Numbered from the stretch's first letter, positions 17,155-26,718 are shown. The stretch is DNA of 64,000 nucleotides from Pseudomonas moorei (GCF_008801475.1 NZ_VZPP01000006.1:1-64000); one strand, 5' to 3'. Program-made: numbers and translations. The notes: generated from the letters alone by a model not told the origin.

Positions 17155-17214
17155 AGCGCCCGCCACCCGCCCGCGTACCATGGAGGCACTCACCTGACGC
17201 GTCCGGGAGTCGAC

Positions 17215-17589
17215 ATGCCCTACCGAATCGCCGCCGATGGGCTGGTGCTGTTTCATTTGCTGTTCATCCTGTTTGTGGTGGGCGGCGGCCTGCTGGCGCT
17301 CCAGTGGCGTCAATTGATCGCCTGGCATTTGCCCGTGGCGCTGTGGGGTATGGCGGTGGAGTTTTTCCACCTGCCCTGCCCACTCACCGACTGGGAAAAT
17401 CACCTGCGCCAGGCAGCCGGGGACGCCGGCTATGGCGGTGGATTCATCGAACATTACGTTTGGCCGGTGATTTATCCGGCCGGCCTGACGCCAGCCATTC
17501 AACTCGTTTTGGGCAGTGTTGTGCTGCTGATCAACGGGCTGGTCTATCTTCGATTGTTGCGGCGATGGAAATTGCGCCGAACGCCCTGA
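17215..17589 (+). CDS. DUF2784 family membrane protein
   Basis: A 124-residue protein with about three or four helices: ADGLVLFHLLFILFVVGGG, WHLPVALWGMAVEFFHLP and AIQLVLGSVVLLINGLVYL. The CPLTDWENHLR stretch and the FIEHYVWPVIYP motif are typical of DUF2784. It follows the DapA-family gene by 60 bases in the same direction. Function is unknown. Confidence 0.85.
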   Translation: MPYRIAADGLVLFHLLFILFVVGGGLLALQWRQLIAWHLPVALWGMAVEFFHLPCPLTDWENHLRQAAGDAGYGGGFIEHYVWPVIYPAGLTPAIQLVLGSVVLLINGLVYLRLLRRWKLRRTP

Positions 17590-17689
17590 TTCACCCGGTT
17601 TTGCCTGCCGAAGATGGCAACACTGGGGACGCCTTCGCTGGCCAGCCAGGCTCTTGCAATAGGGAGTGCCCGATTGAGGATTGAAAAAC

Positions 17690-18607
17690 ATGCTGTCGAT
17701 TGAAGACCTGGCACTGCTCGAAGCCATCCGCGAAACCGGCAGTCTGTCGCGGGCCGCCGCTCATCTGGGCAAGGCGCCGTCCACGGTGTCCTACGCCGCC
17801 CGGCAACTGGAAGAACGCTTCGATGCGCTGCTGTTCGATCGCCGTCGTTATCGCCTGCAACTCACCCCCGCCGGCGAGTTGCTGGTGAACGAAGCGGCGC
17901 GGCTGATGCAGGACGTCTCGCGCCTGACCCAACGGGTGCAGCAAGTGGCCAACGGCTGGGAGAGCCGCTTGTGGATCGTCACCGATGAACTGTTGGAATT
18001 CGAGACATTGATGCCGGTGATCCATGAGTTTGACGCCCTGGGATCCGGCGTCCCGCTGCGCATCACCCAGGAAGTGCTGCGCGGGGTTTGGGAAGCCCTG
18101 CGTGAAGGCCGCGCGGACCTGATCATCGGTGCCACCAACGAACCGCCGGCGATCCCGTCCTTGCGCTGGATGCAGTTGGGCGAAATGGAGTGGGTGTTCG
18201 CCGTGTCGCCAAAGCATCCGCTGGCCAAGGCCAGGGAACCGGTATCACGCGCCCAGGTGGCGCAACACCGGGCGATTGTCGTCGCCGACTCGTCGCGCGC
18301 GACCGAGGGCAGTACTTACGGCGTTTCCAGCGGCCAGAGCGTGCTGGCGCTTCCGACCATGCGCGCGAAAATCCTCGCGCAGTGCGACGGTTTGGGCGTG
18401 GGTTGGTTGCCCAGGCACCGGGTCGGCTCGCTACTCAAAAGCGGCGCCCTGATTGAGAAGCAGATGGCCGATCCGCGTGAGCCCAACATCCTGTATGCCG
18501 GATGGCGCGGCGACCACGACGGTCGCGCGCTGGGCTGGTGGCTGGAAAAACTCAAGCAGTCGTACCTGGCGACCCAACTGGTTCAAGGCAGCGACCGCTT
18601 TGTCTGA
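17690..18607 (+). CDS. LysR-family transcriptional regulator
   Basis: A 305-residue regulator. The helix-turn-helix is at the N-terminus (DLALLEAIRETGSLSRAAAHLGKAPSTVS), written here as its start LALLEAIRETGSLSRAAAHL, followed by the periplasmic-binding-like co-inducer domain (LIIGATNEP, VFAVSPKHPL). The ATG at 17690 has GAGG upstream and is preferred over the TTG at 17681. It lies in the same direction as DUF2784 and has no divergent target gene, so its regulon cannot be guessed. Confidence 0.9.
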   Translation: MLSIEDLALLEAIRETGSLSRAAAHLGKAPSTVSYAARQLEERFDALLFDRRRYRLQLTPAGELLVNEAARLMQDVSRLTQRVQQVANGWESRLWIVTDELLEFETLMPVIHEFDALGSGVPLRITQEVLRGVWEALREGRADLIIGATNEPPAIPSLRWMQLGEMEWVFAVSPKHPLAKAREPVSRAQVAQHRAIVVADSSRATEGSTYGVSSGQSVLALPTMRAKILAQCDGLGVGWLPRHRVGSLLKSGALIEKQMADPREPNILYAGWRGDHDGRALGWWLEKLKQSYLATQLVQGSDRFV

Positions 18608-18610
18608 GCG

Positions 18611-20164
18611 TCAGTTGGCAATCACGCTCATGTTGCGCCCGCTGGCCTTGGCCACGTACAGCGCCTTGTCGGCGGCACCGATCAAGTCGTCCGTCTGCGC
18701 TTGCGATGCCGGGCCGTGGCCGCAGACACCCACGCTCACGGTCACCCTGCCCTCGGGGCTTTCACTGTGCTGAAGACCGGCTGTCAGCACTGCTTGGCGG
18801 ATTTTTTCCGCCACCAGGAACGCCCCTACGTAATCGGTGCCGGGCAACACCACGGCAAACTCTTCGCCACCGAACCGGGCCGCCAGATCCTTGGGGCGCT
18901 TGATGTGATCGGTGATGATGGCGGCGATTTTGCGCAGACACTCATCGCCGGCCAGATGGCCATATTGATCGTTGAAGGCCTTGAAATGGTCGACATCGAT
19001 CATCAGCAGCGCCAGGTCCGTGACGTTGCGCCGCGCACGTCCCATTTCCGAATGAATGAACAAATCGAACTGGCGGCGGTTGGCCAGTCCGGTCAATGCG
19101 TCCTCGAGCGCCAGTAGTTCAAGGTTGCGATTGAGCTCCAGAAGTTTTTCCTGGGTGCCAAGCAGCTCGGTCTGGACCCGATCCTGCTGCTTCATCAGCT
19201 TGATCAGGCGAAAGCCGAGCACGCCGAGAAAGCCCAGCAGCACCGCGACGATCCCGGCGCTGAGCATCGACTGCTTGCGCCAGCTGGCCAGCACTTCCTG
19301 CTTGTCGAGGGCGACGAAGACGATCAGCGGATAACCCTCGACCCGGCGATAACCCACCACCCGTTCGACGCCATCCATGAGGGACCTGATCGTCGCCGTG
19401 CCGGAACTCGCGGCGGGCAGCAGCTGGGTGAACAGCGGGCTCTTTGACAGGTTCGCGCCGATGTCGGCCTCATTGAACGGTCGACGCACGATGATGCTGG
19501 CATCGTCGGCGATCAGGTTGATGACCCCGTTATCGCCCATGTCGATGCTGTCGTAGAGTTGCAGGAAGTGGTTCAGGTAGAGAGTGGCCAGTGCCACACC
19601 GGCAAAACTGCCATCCGGGTGATTGACCCGGCGCGACACCGTCATGATCCATTCGCCGCTGGAACGGCTTTTGATCGACGGACCGATGTGCGGCCCCCGG
19701 TCGGGATGATCGCGGTGGTAGATGAAATACTCACGGTCCGAGTTATTGGCACCGCCCACTTCGGCACCGTTGGAATTGGCGATCCAGCGTCCGTTTTCGT
19801 CATACACGAACAGGCCGTGGATCTGGCTCAGTTCACTGCGCTCGGCGCCGAGCAAGCGTTGCAGGCGATCCAGTTGCCCAGGCGCGATGCCCTCGTTTTC
19901 CAGGCGATCGACCAACGCAAACAGCAGCGTATCGGCCTGCTTGATTGACGACTGCGCTTGCGAGGCCAGGGTCTGCGCTAGGTTGGACATCGCCACTTCC
20001 TTGTCGTGCAAGTGGTACTGACGCGAGTTCCACGTCTCCCAGATCACGATCACCATCATCGACAGGCACACCGCAAGCATCAGCGTGACGGCCGAGCGCA
20101 CCTTGAGCCTGGCGACGCCGGGCCGGTTTTTTTCGATGTGGTCGTGAATGGACGGATGTCCCAT
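18611..20164 (-). CDS. dCACHE-GGDEF diguanylate cyclase
   Basis: A 517-residue inner-membrane sensor enzyme. TM1 (AVTLMLAVCLSMMVIVIW) is followed by a periplasmic dCACHE domain (GRWIANSNGAEVGGANNSDREY region), TM2 (MLSAGIVAVLLGFLGVLGF), a linker and a GGDEF domain starting DALTGLANRRQFD with the active loop ARFGGEEFAVVLPG. It should make cyclic di-GMP in response to a small ligand. The ATG at 20164 has AGGAG upstream. It follows the DUF3087 gene by 38 bases in the same direction and is probably co-transcribed. Confidence 0.93.
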   Translation of the reverse strand: MGHPSIHDHIEKNRPGVARLKVRSAVTLMLAVCLSMMVIVIWETWNSRQYHLHDKEVAMSNLAQTLASQAQSSIKQADTLLFALVDRLENEGIAPGQLDRLQRLLGAERSELSQIHGLFVYDENGRWIANSNGAEVGGANNSDREYFIYHRDHPDRGPHIGPSIKSRSSGEWIMTVSRRVNHPDGSFAGVALATLYLNHFLQLYDSIDMGDNGVINLIADDASIIVRRPFNEADIGANLSKSPLFTQLLPAASSGTATIRSLMDGVERVVGYRRVEGYPLIVFVALDKQEVLASWRKQSMLSAGIVAVLLGFLGVLGFRLIKLMKQQDRVQTELLGTQEKLLELNRNLELLALEDALTGLANRRQFDLFIHSEMGRARRNVTDLALLMIDVDHFKAFNDQYGHLAGDECLRKIAAIITDHIKRPKDLAARFGGEEFAVVLPGTDYVGAFLVAEKIRQAVLTAGLQHSESPEGRVTVSVGVCGHGPASQAQTDDLIGAADKALYVAKASGRNMSVIAN

Positions 20165-20202
20165 GCCCTCGCTCCTTGAATGTTGGTGGGCTGCGCCAGC
20201 GC

Positions 20203-20727
20203 CTACCGCGCCTGCTTCACGGCTTCGATCCAGAGCGGATCCAGCCGCGTCTGCCCGGTATCGATGCCCAGCGCGGCCATCCGCGCCTCGTGTTGTTCCA
20301 TTTCCCGGTTCAATTGCCCATGATCGCTGGAGTTGCCGTCCAGTTGGTGCATCTGGCTCAACCCAAGATGATAGAAGCGCAACAGCTTCATCGCCGTCGG
20401 ATCGCCCGCCTCCACTGCCGTCGTGACATGGTGCATGACGTTGGTGATGCTCATCAGGCTGCGTTTGAGCTGCCAGCTGTAGACCGCCGGCGCCATCCAT
20501 TGCCGGGTCCAGAACACCTGGCGCATCAGCGCCGCCATCACCAGCACGGCAGCAAACACGCCGCCAATGTTGAATCGAAGATTGTCCCCGCCAGGCTCAC
20601 CGAACAACGCCACCGCCAGGGCCGACAGTGCCATGGCCAGCGTCAGGAAAATCAGGGCGATGATCACCGTACTGCGCCGCGTTTGTTGCCGATAGGTTTC
20701 GGCGTTCATCGGCTGGATTTCGAACAT
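20203..20727 (-). CDS. DUF3087 family membrane protein
   Basis: A 174-residue protein with two N-terminal helices (TVIIALIFLTLAMALSALAVAL and GGVFAAVLVMAALMRQVF) and a cytoplasmic helical tail. It begins MFEIQPMNAETYRQQTRRS, the characteristic start of DUF3087, and has the matching TNVMHHVTTAVE and LRFYHLGLSQMHQLD segments. Function is unknown. It is upstream of the diguanylate cyclase and divergent from ppnN. Confidence 0.85.
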   Translation of the reverse strand: MFEIQPMNAETYRQQTRRSTVIIALIFLTLAMALSALAVALFGEPGGDNLRFNIGGVFAAVLVMAALMRQVFWTRQWMAPAVYSWQLKRSLMSITNVMHHVTTAVEAGDPTAMKLLRFYHLGLSQMHQLDGNSSDHGQLNREMEQHEARMAALGIDTGQTRLDPLWIEAVKQAR

Positions 20728-20942
20728 TACGTCGGGTTTCCTTCAGTCGCGGGTAAAAAGATTGCGGGCATTATCGCCTCTGCACGGGATTTAGCTATGC
20801 TGGAGCTCCTTTTCATCTTTTCATCGTCAAACGGGGGACGTGGCGAGAGCGTGCAATTAGTGCCATCTTCTTTCATGGATACACACTATTCGGATGTCAT
20901 TCGTTGTTTCTGTGGGGATGACATCGTTTTAAGGATCATTGA

Positions 20943-22316
20943 ATGACCCAACGACAAGTAATCAACGCCTCGGTCAGCCCGAAAGGCAGCCTGGAAACCC
21001 TGTCCCAACGGGAAGTCCAGCAACTGAGCGAAGCCGGATCCGGCAGCACCTACAACATCTTCCGCCAATGCGCCCTGGCCATCCTCAACACCGGCGCCCA
21101 CGTCGACAACGCCAAGACCATTCTCGAAGCCTACAAGGACTTCGAAATCCGCATTCACCAACAAGACCGCGGCGTACGCCTGGAATTGCTGAACGCCCCG
21201 GCCGACGCTTTCGTCGATGGCGAAATGATCGCCAGCACCCGGGAAATGCTGTTCAGCGCCCTGCGCGACATCGTCTACACCGAAAATGAACTCGACAGCC
21301 AACGCATCGACCTGAGCACCTCCCAGGGCATCAGCGACTACGTCTTCCACCTGCTGCGCAACGCCCGCACCCTGCGCCCCGGCGTCGAGCCGAAAATCGT
21401 GGTGTGCTGGGGTGGTCACTCGATCAACACCGAAGAATACAAGTACACCAAGAAAGTCGGCCACGAACTGGGCCTGCGCAACCTCGACGTCTGCACCGGT
21501 TGCGGCCCCGGCGTGATGAAGGGCCCGATGAAAGGCGCCACCATCGCCCACGCCAAGCAGCGTATCCATGCCGGTCGTTACCTGGGCTTGACCGAACCGG
21601 GCATCATCGCCGCCGAGGCACCGAACCCGATCGTCAACGAACTGGTGATCCTGCCGGACATCGAGAAACGCCTGGAAGCCTTTGTCCGCGTCGGCCACGG
21701 CATCATCATCTTCCCGGGCGGCGCCGGCACCGCCGAAGAGTTCCTGTACCTGCTCGGCATCCTGATGCATCCGGACAACAAGGGCCTGCCCTTCCCGGTC
21801 ATCCTCACCGGCCCGAAACACGCCGCGCCGTACCTGGAACAGCTGGACGCGTTCGTCGGCGCCACCCTGGGCGATGGCGCCAAACAGCACTACGAAATCA
21901 TCATCGACGACCCGGCCGAAGTCGCACGGCAGATGACCCAGGGCCTCAAAGCGGTCAAGCAGTTCCGCCGCGAGCGCAATGACGCGTTCCACTTCAACTG
22001 GCTGTTGAAAATCGACGAAGGCTTCCAGCGTCCGTTCGATCCGACCCACGAAAACATGGCCAACCTGAAACTGAGCCGCGACCTGCCGCCCCACGAACTG
22101 GCCGCCAACCTGCGCCGCGCGTTCTCCGGCATCGTCGCCGGCAACGTCAAGGACAAGGGCATCCGCCTGATCGAAGAACACGGACCGTACCAGATCCGTG
22201 GCGATGCGGCCGTCATGCAACCGCTGGATCAACTGCTCAAGGCATTCGTCGCCCAGCACCGGATGAAACTGCCCGGCGGCGCGGCCTACGTGCCGTGCTA
22301 TCAGGTCGTTGCGTAA
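20943..22316 (+). CDS. ppnN: Pyrimidine/purine nucleotide 5'-monophosphate nucleosidase (LOG family)
   Basis: A 457-residue cytoplasmic enzyme that cleaves the N-glycosidic bond of nucleoside monophosphates to give free bases and ribose 5-phosphate, in nucleotide salvage and balance with the stringent response. The LOG core is clear: VVCWGGHSINTEEYKYTKKVG, TGCGPGVMKGPMKGA and the catalytic FPGGAGTAEEFLYL (PGGxGTxxE). Full length and N-terminal extension agree with PpnN/YgdH. A hairpin terminator follows. It is monocistronic. Confidence 0.95.
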   Translation: MTQRQVINASVSPKGSLETLSQREVQQLSEAGSGSTYNIFRQCALAILNTGAHVDNAKTILEAYKDFEIRIHQQDRGVRLELLNAPADAFVDGEMIASTREMLFSALRDIVYTENELDSQRIDLSTSQGISDYVFHLLRNARTLRPGVEPKIVVCWGGHSINTEEYKYTKKVGHELGLRNLDVCTGCGPGVMKGPMKGATIAHAKQRIHAGRYLGLTEPGIIAAEAPNPIVNELVILPDIEKRLEAFVRVGHGIIIFPGGAGTAEEFLYLLGILMHPDNKGLPFPVILTGPKHAAPYLEQLDAFVGATLGDGAKQHYEIIIDDPAEVARQMTQGLKAVKQFRRERNDAFHFNWLLKIDEGFQRPFDPTHENMANLKLSRDLPPHELAANLRRAFSGIVAGNVKDKGIRLIEEHGPYQIRGDAAVMQPLDQLLKAFVAQHRMKLPGGAAYVPCYQVVA

Positions 22317-22342
22317 TCAAGCCGAGGTCGTTCTGTAACATC

Positions 22343-22370
22343 GCAAGCCGAAGCCATTGCTTCGGCTTGC
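22343..22370 (+). terminator. Hairpin terminator after ppnN
   Basis: GCAAGCCGAAG and CTTCGGCTTGC form an 11-bp perfect stem with a 6-base loop 26 bases after the ppnN stop. The T-run is weak (TGCTTCTGT). Confidence 0.75.
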
Positions 22371-22464
22371 TGCTTCTGTGGACAGAGGAATCAGGCGTCA
22401 GCGGATAAAATTGAGAGATCGAGATGGCTCGTGAGGGTGGCTGGACGGGATCGGGGGGGTGAAA

Positions 22465-22564
22465 GTAGGAGCTGGCTTGCCGGGGCGTCGCATCGCAGCG
22501 AAGGCGGTGCGTCAGGCGCCATCCATGTTGAATGGGCTGCCCTCTTCGCTGGCAAGCCAGCTCC
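22465..22564. repeat. REP doublet (GTAGGAGCTGGCTTGCC type)
   Basis: The left unit GTAGGAGCTGGCTTGCC and the right unit CTGGCAAGCCAGCTCC face each other across about 65 bases. The stretch 22317-23222 has no gene that I can support; it holds this doublet, the next one, a C-run and a long dispersed repeat. Confidence 0.8.
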
Positions 22565-22689
22565 AGGGAATTGGGTACATCAGCGGGTGATGGGTCGGCC
22601 GGCAGGCCGCCTTCGCGCTATATCGAAGTGCGGCAGGCTGGGGTCTAGGGTATCCACATCGGCAATGACGATACCGGCAGCCAGAGCCC

Positions 22690-22806
22690 CTGTAGGAGCG
22701 AGCCTGCTCCGGGCGGCGTTCCGACGATGGTCGTCAACGATGACGCGGGCTGCCTGAATGCCCGCGTTGCCCCGGACGTTCATCGCGAGCAGGCTCGCTC
22801 CTACAG
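22690..22806. repeat. REP doublet
   Basis: CTGTAGGAGCGAGCCTGCTC (left) pairs with GAGCAGGCTCGCTCCTACAG (right). The spacer contains GGTCGTCAACGATGACGCGGGCTGCC, a spacer type seen again in the element at 50117. The left copy has lost its CGCGATGG tail. Confidence 0.85.
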
Positions 22807-22839
22807 AGAGGCAAGGCGCCCCCCCCCCCGCTCTTCACC

Positions 22840-23186
22840 ACTCATCAGGCCGAGCGTTAGCTCGCCTGCAGCTTTTGATCTTGATCCACCCGCCCCTTCG
22901 GGAGGCTGAGTGGAGGTGTTCATCCGGGGAGTGGCGCGCAGCGCCGTTCGACGCAGTCGAACACGCTGCATGTAGGTCGTCGCGAAGCAGACCGGAGGGC
23001 AGTGTCCCCGGATGGATACCGCAGCGAAGGAACGCCGAGCCTTAGCGAGGGGCCGGACGCTCGGGGCGAGCCTTTTTGGGTACTTTTTTGGCGTTTGAAA
23101 AAAGTGCCTCGCCGTAAGGGCGAAACCCTAAGCCGCCGTTACCGCAGCAACGGATATGTACTCAATCAAAAAAACGCAGGTCGGCT
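22840..23186. repeat. Long dispersed repeat block, ending in repeat copy B
   Basis: A repeat-rich, non-coding block. It holds a short GC-rich tract and near its start follows an 11-base C-run (22819-22829). Its end, 23111-23186, matches positions 88-163 at 72 of 76 bases. Blocks of this kind occur many times in P. fluorescens-group genomes, often before or after unrelated genes. Open frames inside it (for example 22758-23045) look artefactual. It ends only 37 bases before the orphan response regulator and so replaces most of the usual promoter region. Confidence 0.6.
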
Positions 23187-23222
23187 AAAAGGCCACCAAG
23201 GACCAAAAAGAGGACCCAAGCA

Positions 23223-23963
23223 ATGGACCACGTCAACCATATCCTGATCGTCGACGACGACCGGGAAATCCGCGAACTGGTCGGCAACTACCTGAAGAAA
23301 AACGGCCTGCGCACCACCGTGGTCGCCGACGGCCGACACATGCGCAGCTTCCTGGAAGCCAATCAGGTGGACCTGATCGTACTGGACATCATGCTCCCCG
23401 GCGACGACGGCCTGGTCCTGTGCCGTGAATTGCGCTCGGGCAAGCACAAGGCCACGCCGATCCTGATGCTCACCGCGCGCGACGACGAAACCGACCGCAT
23501 CCTTGGCCTGGAAATGGGCGCTGACGACTACCTGACCAAACCTTTCGCCGCCCGCGAATTGCTGGCGCGGATCAACGCGGTGCTGCGCCGTACCCGGATG
23601 TTGCCGCCCAACCTGCTGATCACCGAAAGCGGCCGCATGCTCGGTTTCGGTCGCTGGCGCCTGGACACCACGGCCCGTCATCTGCTCGATGAAGACGGCA
23701 CCCTGGTGGCCCTCAGCGGCGCGGAATATCGCCTGTTGCGGGTGTTCCTCGATCACCCACAGCGGGTGCTGAGCCGCGACCAGTTGCTCAACCTGACCCA
23801 GGGTCGCGACGCCGACCTGTTCGACCGCTCCATCGACTTGCTGGTCAGCCGCCTGCGCCAACGCTTGAAGGATGACTCGCGAGAATCGACCTACATCAAA
23901 ACCGTGCGCAGCGAAGGCTATGTATTCTCCTACCCGGTGGAAATGCTCGACGCCCAGGATTGA
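23223..23963 (+). CDS. OmpR-family response regulator without adjacent kinase
   Basis: A 246-residue DNA-binding regulator: receiver domain with phospho-acceptor Asp55 (LIVLDIMLPG), acidic pocket DDD at 11-13 and Lys in LTKPFAA; winged-helix output domain with ALSGAEYRLLRVFLDHPQ and the recognition-helix region DADLFDRSIDLLVSRLRQRL. It differs from the regulator at 38382 at only about 31 of 246 positions and shares the recognition helix fully, so both should bind the same DNA. No histidine kinase follows; the next gene is a periplasmic binding protein. A ribosome site (GAGGA) is present. Cross-talk from the kinase at 39119 is plausible. Confidence 0.93.
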   Translation: MDHVNHILIVDDDREIRELVGNYLKKNGLRTTVVADGRHMRSFLEANQVDLIVLDIMLPGDDGLVLCRELRSGKHKATPILMLTARDDETDRILGLEMGADDYLTKPFAARELLARINAVLRRTRMLPPNLLITESGRMLGFGRWRLDTTARHLLDEDGTLVALSGAEYRLLRVFLDHPQRVLSRDQLLNLTQGRDADLFDRSIDLLVSRLRQRLKDDSRESTYIKTVRSEGYVFSYPVEMLDAQD

Positions 23964-24082
23964 GGGTATTTTCCGGGTGCCCCACCCTTCCTGATGTCTG
24001 ACGCAAAAGCCCCGCAGATTGTCCGGGACAGTGGCGGTACGTCCGTACTAAGATTTGCGCTTCATTTCATCAAGGACGATTC

Positions 24083-24817
24083 ATGAAGCGCTTTATCGGT
24101 TGCCTGCTATGGGTTCTGAGCGTGCATGCGTCCGCAGCCAGTCTGAACCTGCTCACCGACATCCATCCCCCCCTGCATTTCCAACAGAACGGTGAATTGG
24201 TCGGGTTCGGCGTCGATGTGGTCAAGGCCCTGGCCGAGCGCACCGGCGATCAAGTGCAGTTGCAGCAGGTTCCGTTGCTGCGCGCCTTGCACATGGCCAG
24301 CAGCGAACCCGCCACCGCCGTTTTCACCGTGTTGCGCACCGCCGAGCGCGATGGCCAGTACCAGTGGGTGGGGCCGTTGCTGGACGTCGAAACCGCGCTC
24401 TATTCAGCCGACAGCACCCAGCCACCGGTTCGCAGCCTGGTGGACGCCGCACGCCTGGGACGCATCGCCGTGCCACGCAAATGGCTGGCCTACAGCTACT
24501 TGCAGCAGCAGGGTCTGAACAACCTGTATGGCGTCGAAACGCCCGAGCAGATGGTACGTCTGGCGCGCATGGGGCCTACCGAGTTCGTGGTGGCCGACAC
24601 CCTCTCCATCGCGACCCTGGCCCGCGAAGAAGGCCTGGCACCCGACCGGCTGCAGTACCAGATGCCGCTGATGCGGCAAGGCAGCTACATCGCGTTTTCC
24701 CTGCAGACCGATGCGCGCCAGGTGGCGCGCTGGCAACAGGCGCTGGATGAAATGAACCGTGACGGGCGCCTGGCCCGGATCAAGCAGCGCTGGCTCAGCG
24801 ACACCACGCCCCGATAG
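24083..24817 (+). CDS. Periplasmic substrate-binding domain protein (SBP_bac_3 family)
   Basis: A 244-residue exported protein: signal peptide to about residue 19 (VHASAAS), then the polar amino acid-type binding fold (LNLLTDIHPPLHF, GELVGFGVDVVKAL, FTVLRTAERDGQYQWVGP, IAFSLQTDARQVARW). No permease or ATPase genes are near, so it may act as a stand-alone sensor or partner of a distant system. It follows the orphan response regulator by 119 bases in the same direction, which invites but does not prove a functional link. Confidence 0.85.
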   Translation: MKRFIGCLLWVLSVHASAASLNLLTDIHPPLHFQQNGELVGFGVDVVKALAERTGDQVQLQQVPLLRALHMASSEPATAVFTVLRTAERDGQYQWVGPLLDVETALYSADSTQPPVRSLVDAARLGRIAVPRKWLAYSYLQQQGLNNLYGVETPEQMVRLARMGPTEFVVADTLSIATLAREEGLAPDRLQYQMPLMRQGSYIAFSLQTDARQVARWQQALDEMNRDGRLARIKQRWLSDTTPR

Positions 24818-24891
24818 CAACGATGGGCCGCTCCGCGCCCCGGTTGGAAGGGGCGGCGTAGCGGTCTCGGGATTTTGTGAGCGCTACGCAT

Positions 24892-26349
24892 TCAAGCGCG
24901 AGCAAGCTCGCTCGCCACAGCGTTATTGGCCAGTCGTGCGGCCAGGGCCTTGGCCTGGCTGGCGACATCCGTGACGGCCGTGCTTTCCCACCACATCCCG
25001 CGCAACGGCGGTCCCATGGCAAACAGCCGACTGGCTGCCCGACCCTCGGCGTCCAGCACCGCGCCATCCACCTGTGCGGCAATCCCCAGCGCCAGCGGTC
25101 CAGGCCGGATCAATCCGCGAGCCAGCAATTGCTGCGGCAACGGCCGAGCCACCCGGCGCCAGTCGTACTCGATGCCGCTGGAGTTGATCAACGCGGCGCC
25201 ACTGACGACAACCGTCTGCACTTCCCCCCGACGACGAATGCGGATGCTCACTTCACCGCCCTTGGAAGGTGCAAGCCCTTTGAACGACGCCGCCTGAATG
25301 CGCAACCGCCCTTCTCCGTGCAAGCGCGCCACCAGCTCGGCGCTCAAGGGCGGCGAGCGATGGTGATGGCTCTCCCACCACGGTCGCACATGCCGCACGA
25401 ATTGCCGGCGCTGTGCATCGCTTGCCTGACTCCACAAACGACCGATATGTGCCCGTACCGTGTCCAGCGGCGCCTGCCAATCGATGCCCTGGGCGATGGC
25501 GTCGCGGCAATGCCGGCGCAGTTCGCGCACCAACTGGCGTGGCGTGCGAATGCTGGGGTCCTCGGCCAGAAAATCGACCCAGGCCGGTGGCTGGCGTCGC
25601 ACATGAGGCAGGAGGCCGTGCCGGGAAAACACCTCGATCGGCCCGCGATGCCCGGCCTGTTCCAGGGACACCACGGCATCGACCATCGTCAGGCCCGAGC
25701 CGATGATCAGCACCGTCGAATACGGATCGAGTTGACGCATGGCCGCCACATCCCAGGGATCGAGTGCCGCCGCATTCAGGCCGCTGGATTCGGTCTGCGG
25801 CGTGCGCGCAGCGGCAAACATCCCGGTCGCCAGCACCGCGAAAGCCCCCTGCAAGCGCTGCCCATCGTTCAAGGTCAATCGCACCGAATCCGCATCGGTT
25901 TGCAGATCCACCACCTCGGCCCGCACATGCTCCACCGTTGAACCGTTCAACGCGCCCACCGTCTGCGCCTCGGCCAGACGTTGTTGCACGTACAGGCCGA
26001 AAATCCCCCGTGGCGGAAACAGTTCGCTGATGGGTACGTGCTGCTCGTCCGATTCCGGCCAGCCACCGGCACCGATGTAGTCGGTCAGCCATTGGGTCAG
26101 GTCGTCGGCATTGTCCGGGTCGACACTCATGCGTGCCGCGTTGCCATTGAGGGTATGGCCCAACTCCACGGCGCTGTAGGCCTCGCCGCGACCGAGTTCG
26201 GCGCGGGGCTCGATCACCAGCACTTGGCGCTTGCCGGGCAGGCGCAACAGTTGCGCCGCCAGCATCGCGCCGCTGAGGCCGCCGCCGATGATCAGGATGT
26301 CTGCGTGGCGGATGGCGTCGGTCACCTGTCCGCTTGGGGTTTCGCTCAT
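24892..26349 (-). CDS. FAD/NAD(P)-binding oxidoreductase
   Basis: A 485-residue cytoplasmic flavoprotein. The N-terminal dinucleotide motif GGGLSGAMLAAQL, the second NAD(P) loop VLIIGSGLTMVDAVVSL and the segments RHGLLPHVRR and ALINSSGIEYDWRR match the FAD-NAD(P)-binding family often placed in sulfur or siderophore regions. The ATG at 26349 is used rather than a TTG at 26367. It starts 15 bases after the stop of the truncated ABC ATPase remnant. Its substrate is unknown; proximity to a flavin monooxygenase and SfnB-type protein suggests sulfur-compound oxidation. Confidence 0.85.
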   Translation of the reverse strand: MSETPSGQVTDAIRHADILIIGGGLSGAMLAAQLLRLPGKRQVLVIEPRAELGRGEAYSAVELGHTLNGNAARMSVDPDNADDLTQWLTDYIGAGGWPESDEQHVPISELFPPRGIFGLYVQQRLAEAQTVGALNGSTVEHVRAEVVDLQTDADSVRLTLNDGQRLQGAFAVLATGMFAAARTPQTESSGLNAAALDPWDVAAMRQLDPYSTVLIIGSGLTMVDAVVSLEQAGHRGPIEVFSRHGLLPHVRRQPPAWVDFLAEDPSIRTPRQLVRELRRHCRDAIAQGIDWQAPLDTVRAHIGRLWSQASDAQRRQFVRHVRPWWESHHHRSPPLSAELVARLHGEGRLRIQAASFKGLAPSKGGEVSIRIRRRGEVQTVVVSGAALINSSGIEYDWRRVARPLPQQLLARGLIRPGPLALGIAAQVDGAVLDAEGRAASRLFAMGPPLRGMWWESTAVTDVASQAKALAARLANNAVASELARA

Positions 26350-26363
26350 GGCGTTCTCGCTGA

Positions 26364-26642
26364 TCAATGTTTGCCTAGATAGAAGTCGTGCAGATCGTCC
26401 CGCGTGCGCAGGGTTTCGGCGCTGCCGGACAACACCACCCGGCCGGTGTCGAGCACATAGGCCTGTGAAGCGTACTTGAGCGCCACATTAATATTTTGCT
26501 CGGCAATCAGGAAGCTCACCTGCGCCTCGCGATTGAGCTGGGCGACGATCTCGAAAATCTCCTGGACGATAATAGGCGCCAAACCCATGGACGGTTCATC
26601 GAGCAGTACCAAAGTAGGACGCGTCATCAGGGCCCGGCGGGC
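26364..26642 (-). pseudogene. Truncated LivF-type ABC ATPase remnant (C-terminal part only)
   Basis: The translated segment RALMTRPTLVLLDEPSMGLA then IVQEIF..LIAEQNINVALKYASQAYVLDTGRVVLSG matches the Walker B to C-terminus part of LivF-type ATPases. Walker A and the ABC signature are absent. Upstream of this point the open frame (to 26930) has no ABC similarity and merely reads through a half REP at 26719-26736 and the end of the monooxygenase gene. This is best read as the 3' end of a gene deleted up to a REP element. It cannot bind ATP by itself. Confidence 0.75.
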
Positions 26643-26718
26643 GGCGCTCAAAAGGTCGATGAGTTCGAACGGTTGCTGTTCGAACACGATCGAACCGGCA
26701 TCGAAGCGGTAGACGGCC

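Noticed and set aside
22758..23247. Several open frames in the repeat block
   Set aside because: They translate REP and dispersed-repeat DNA; no ribosome site or family.
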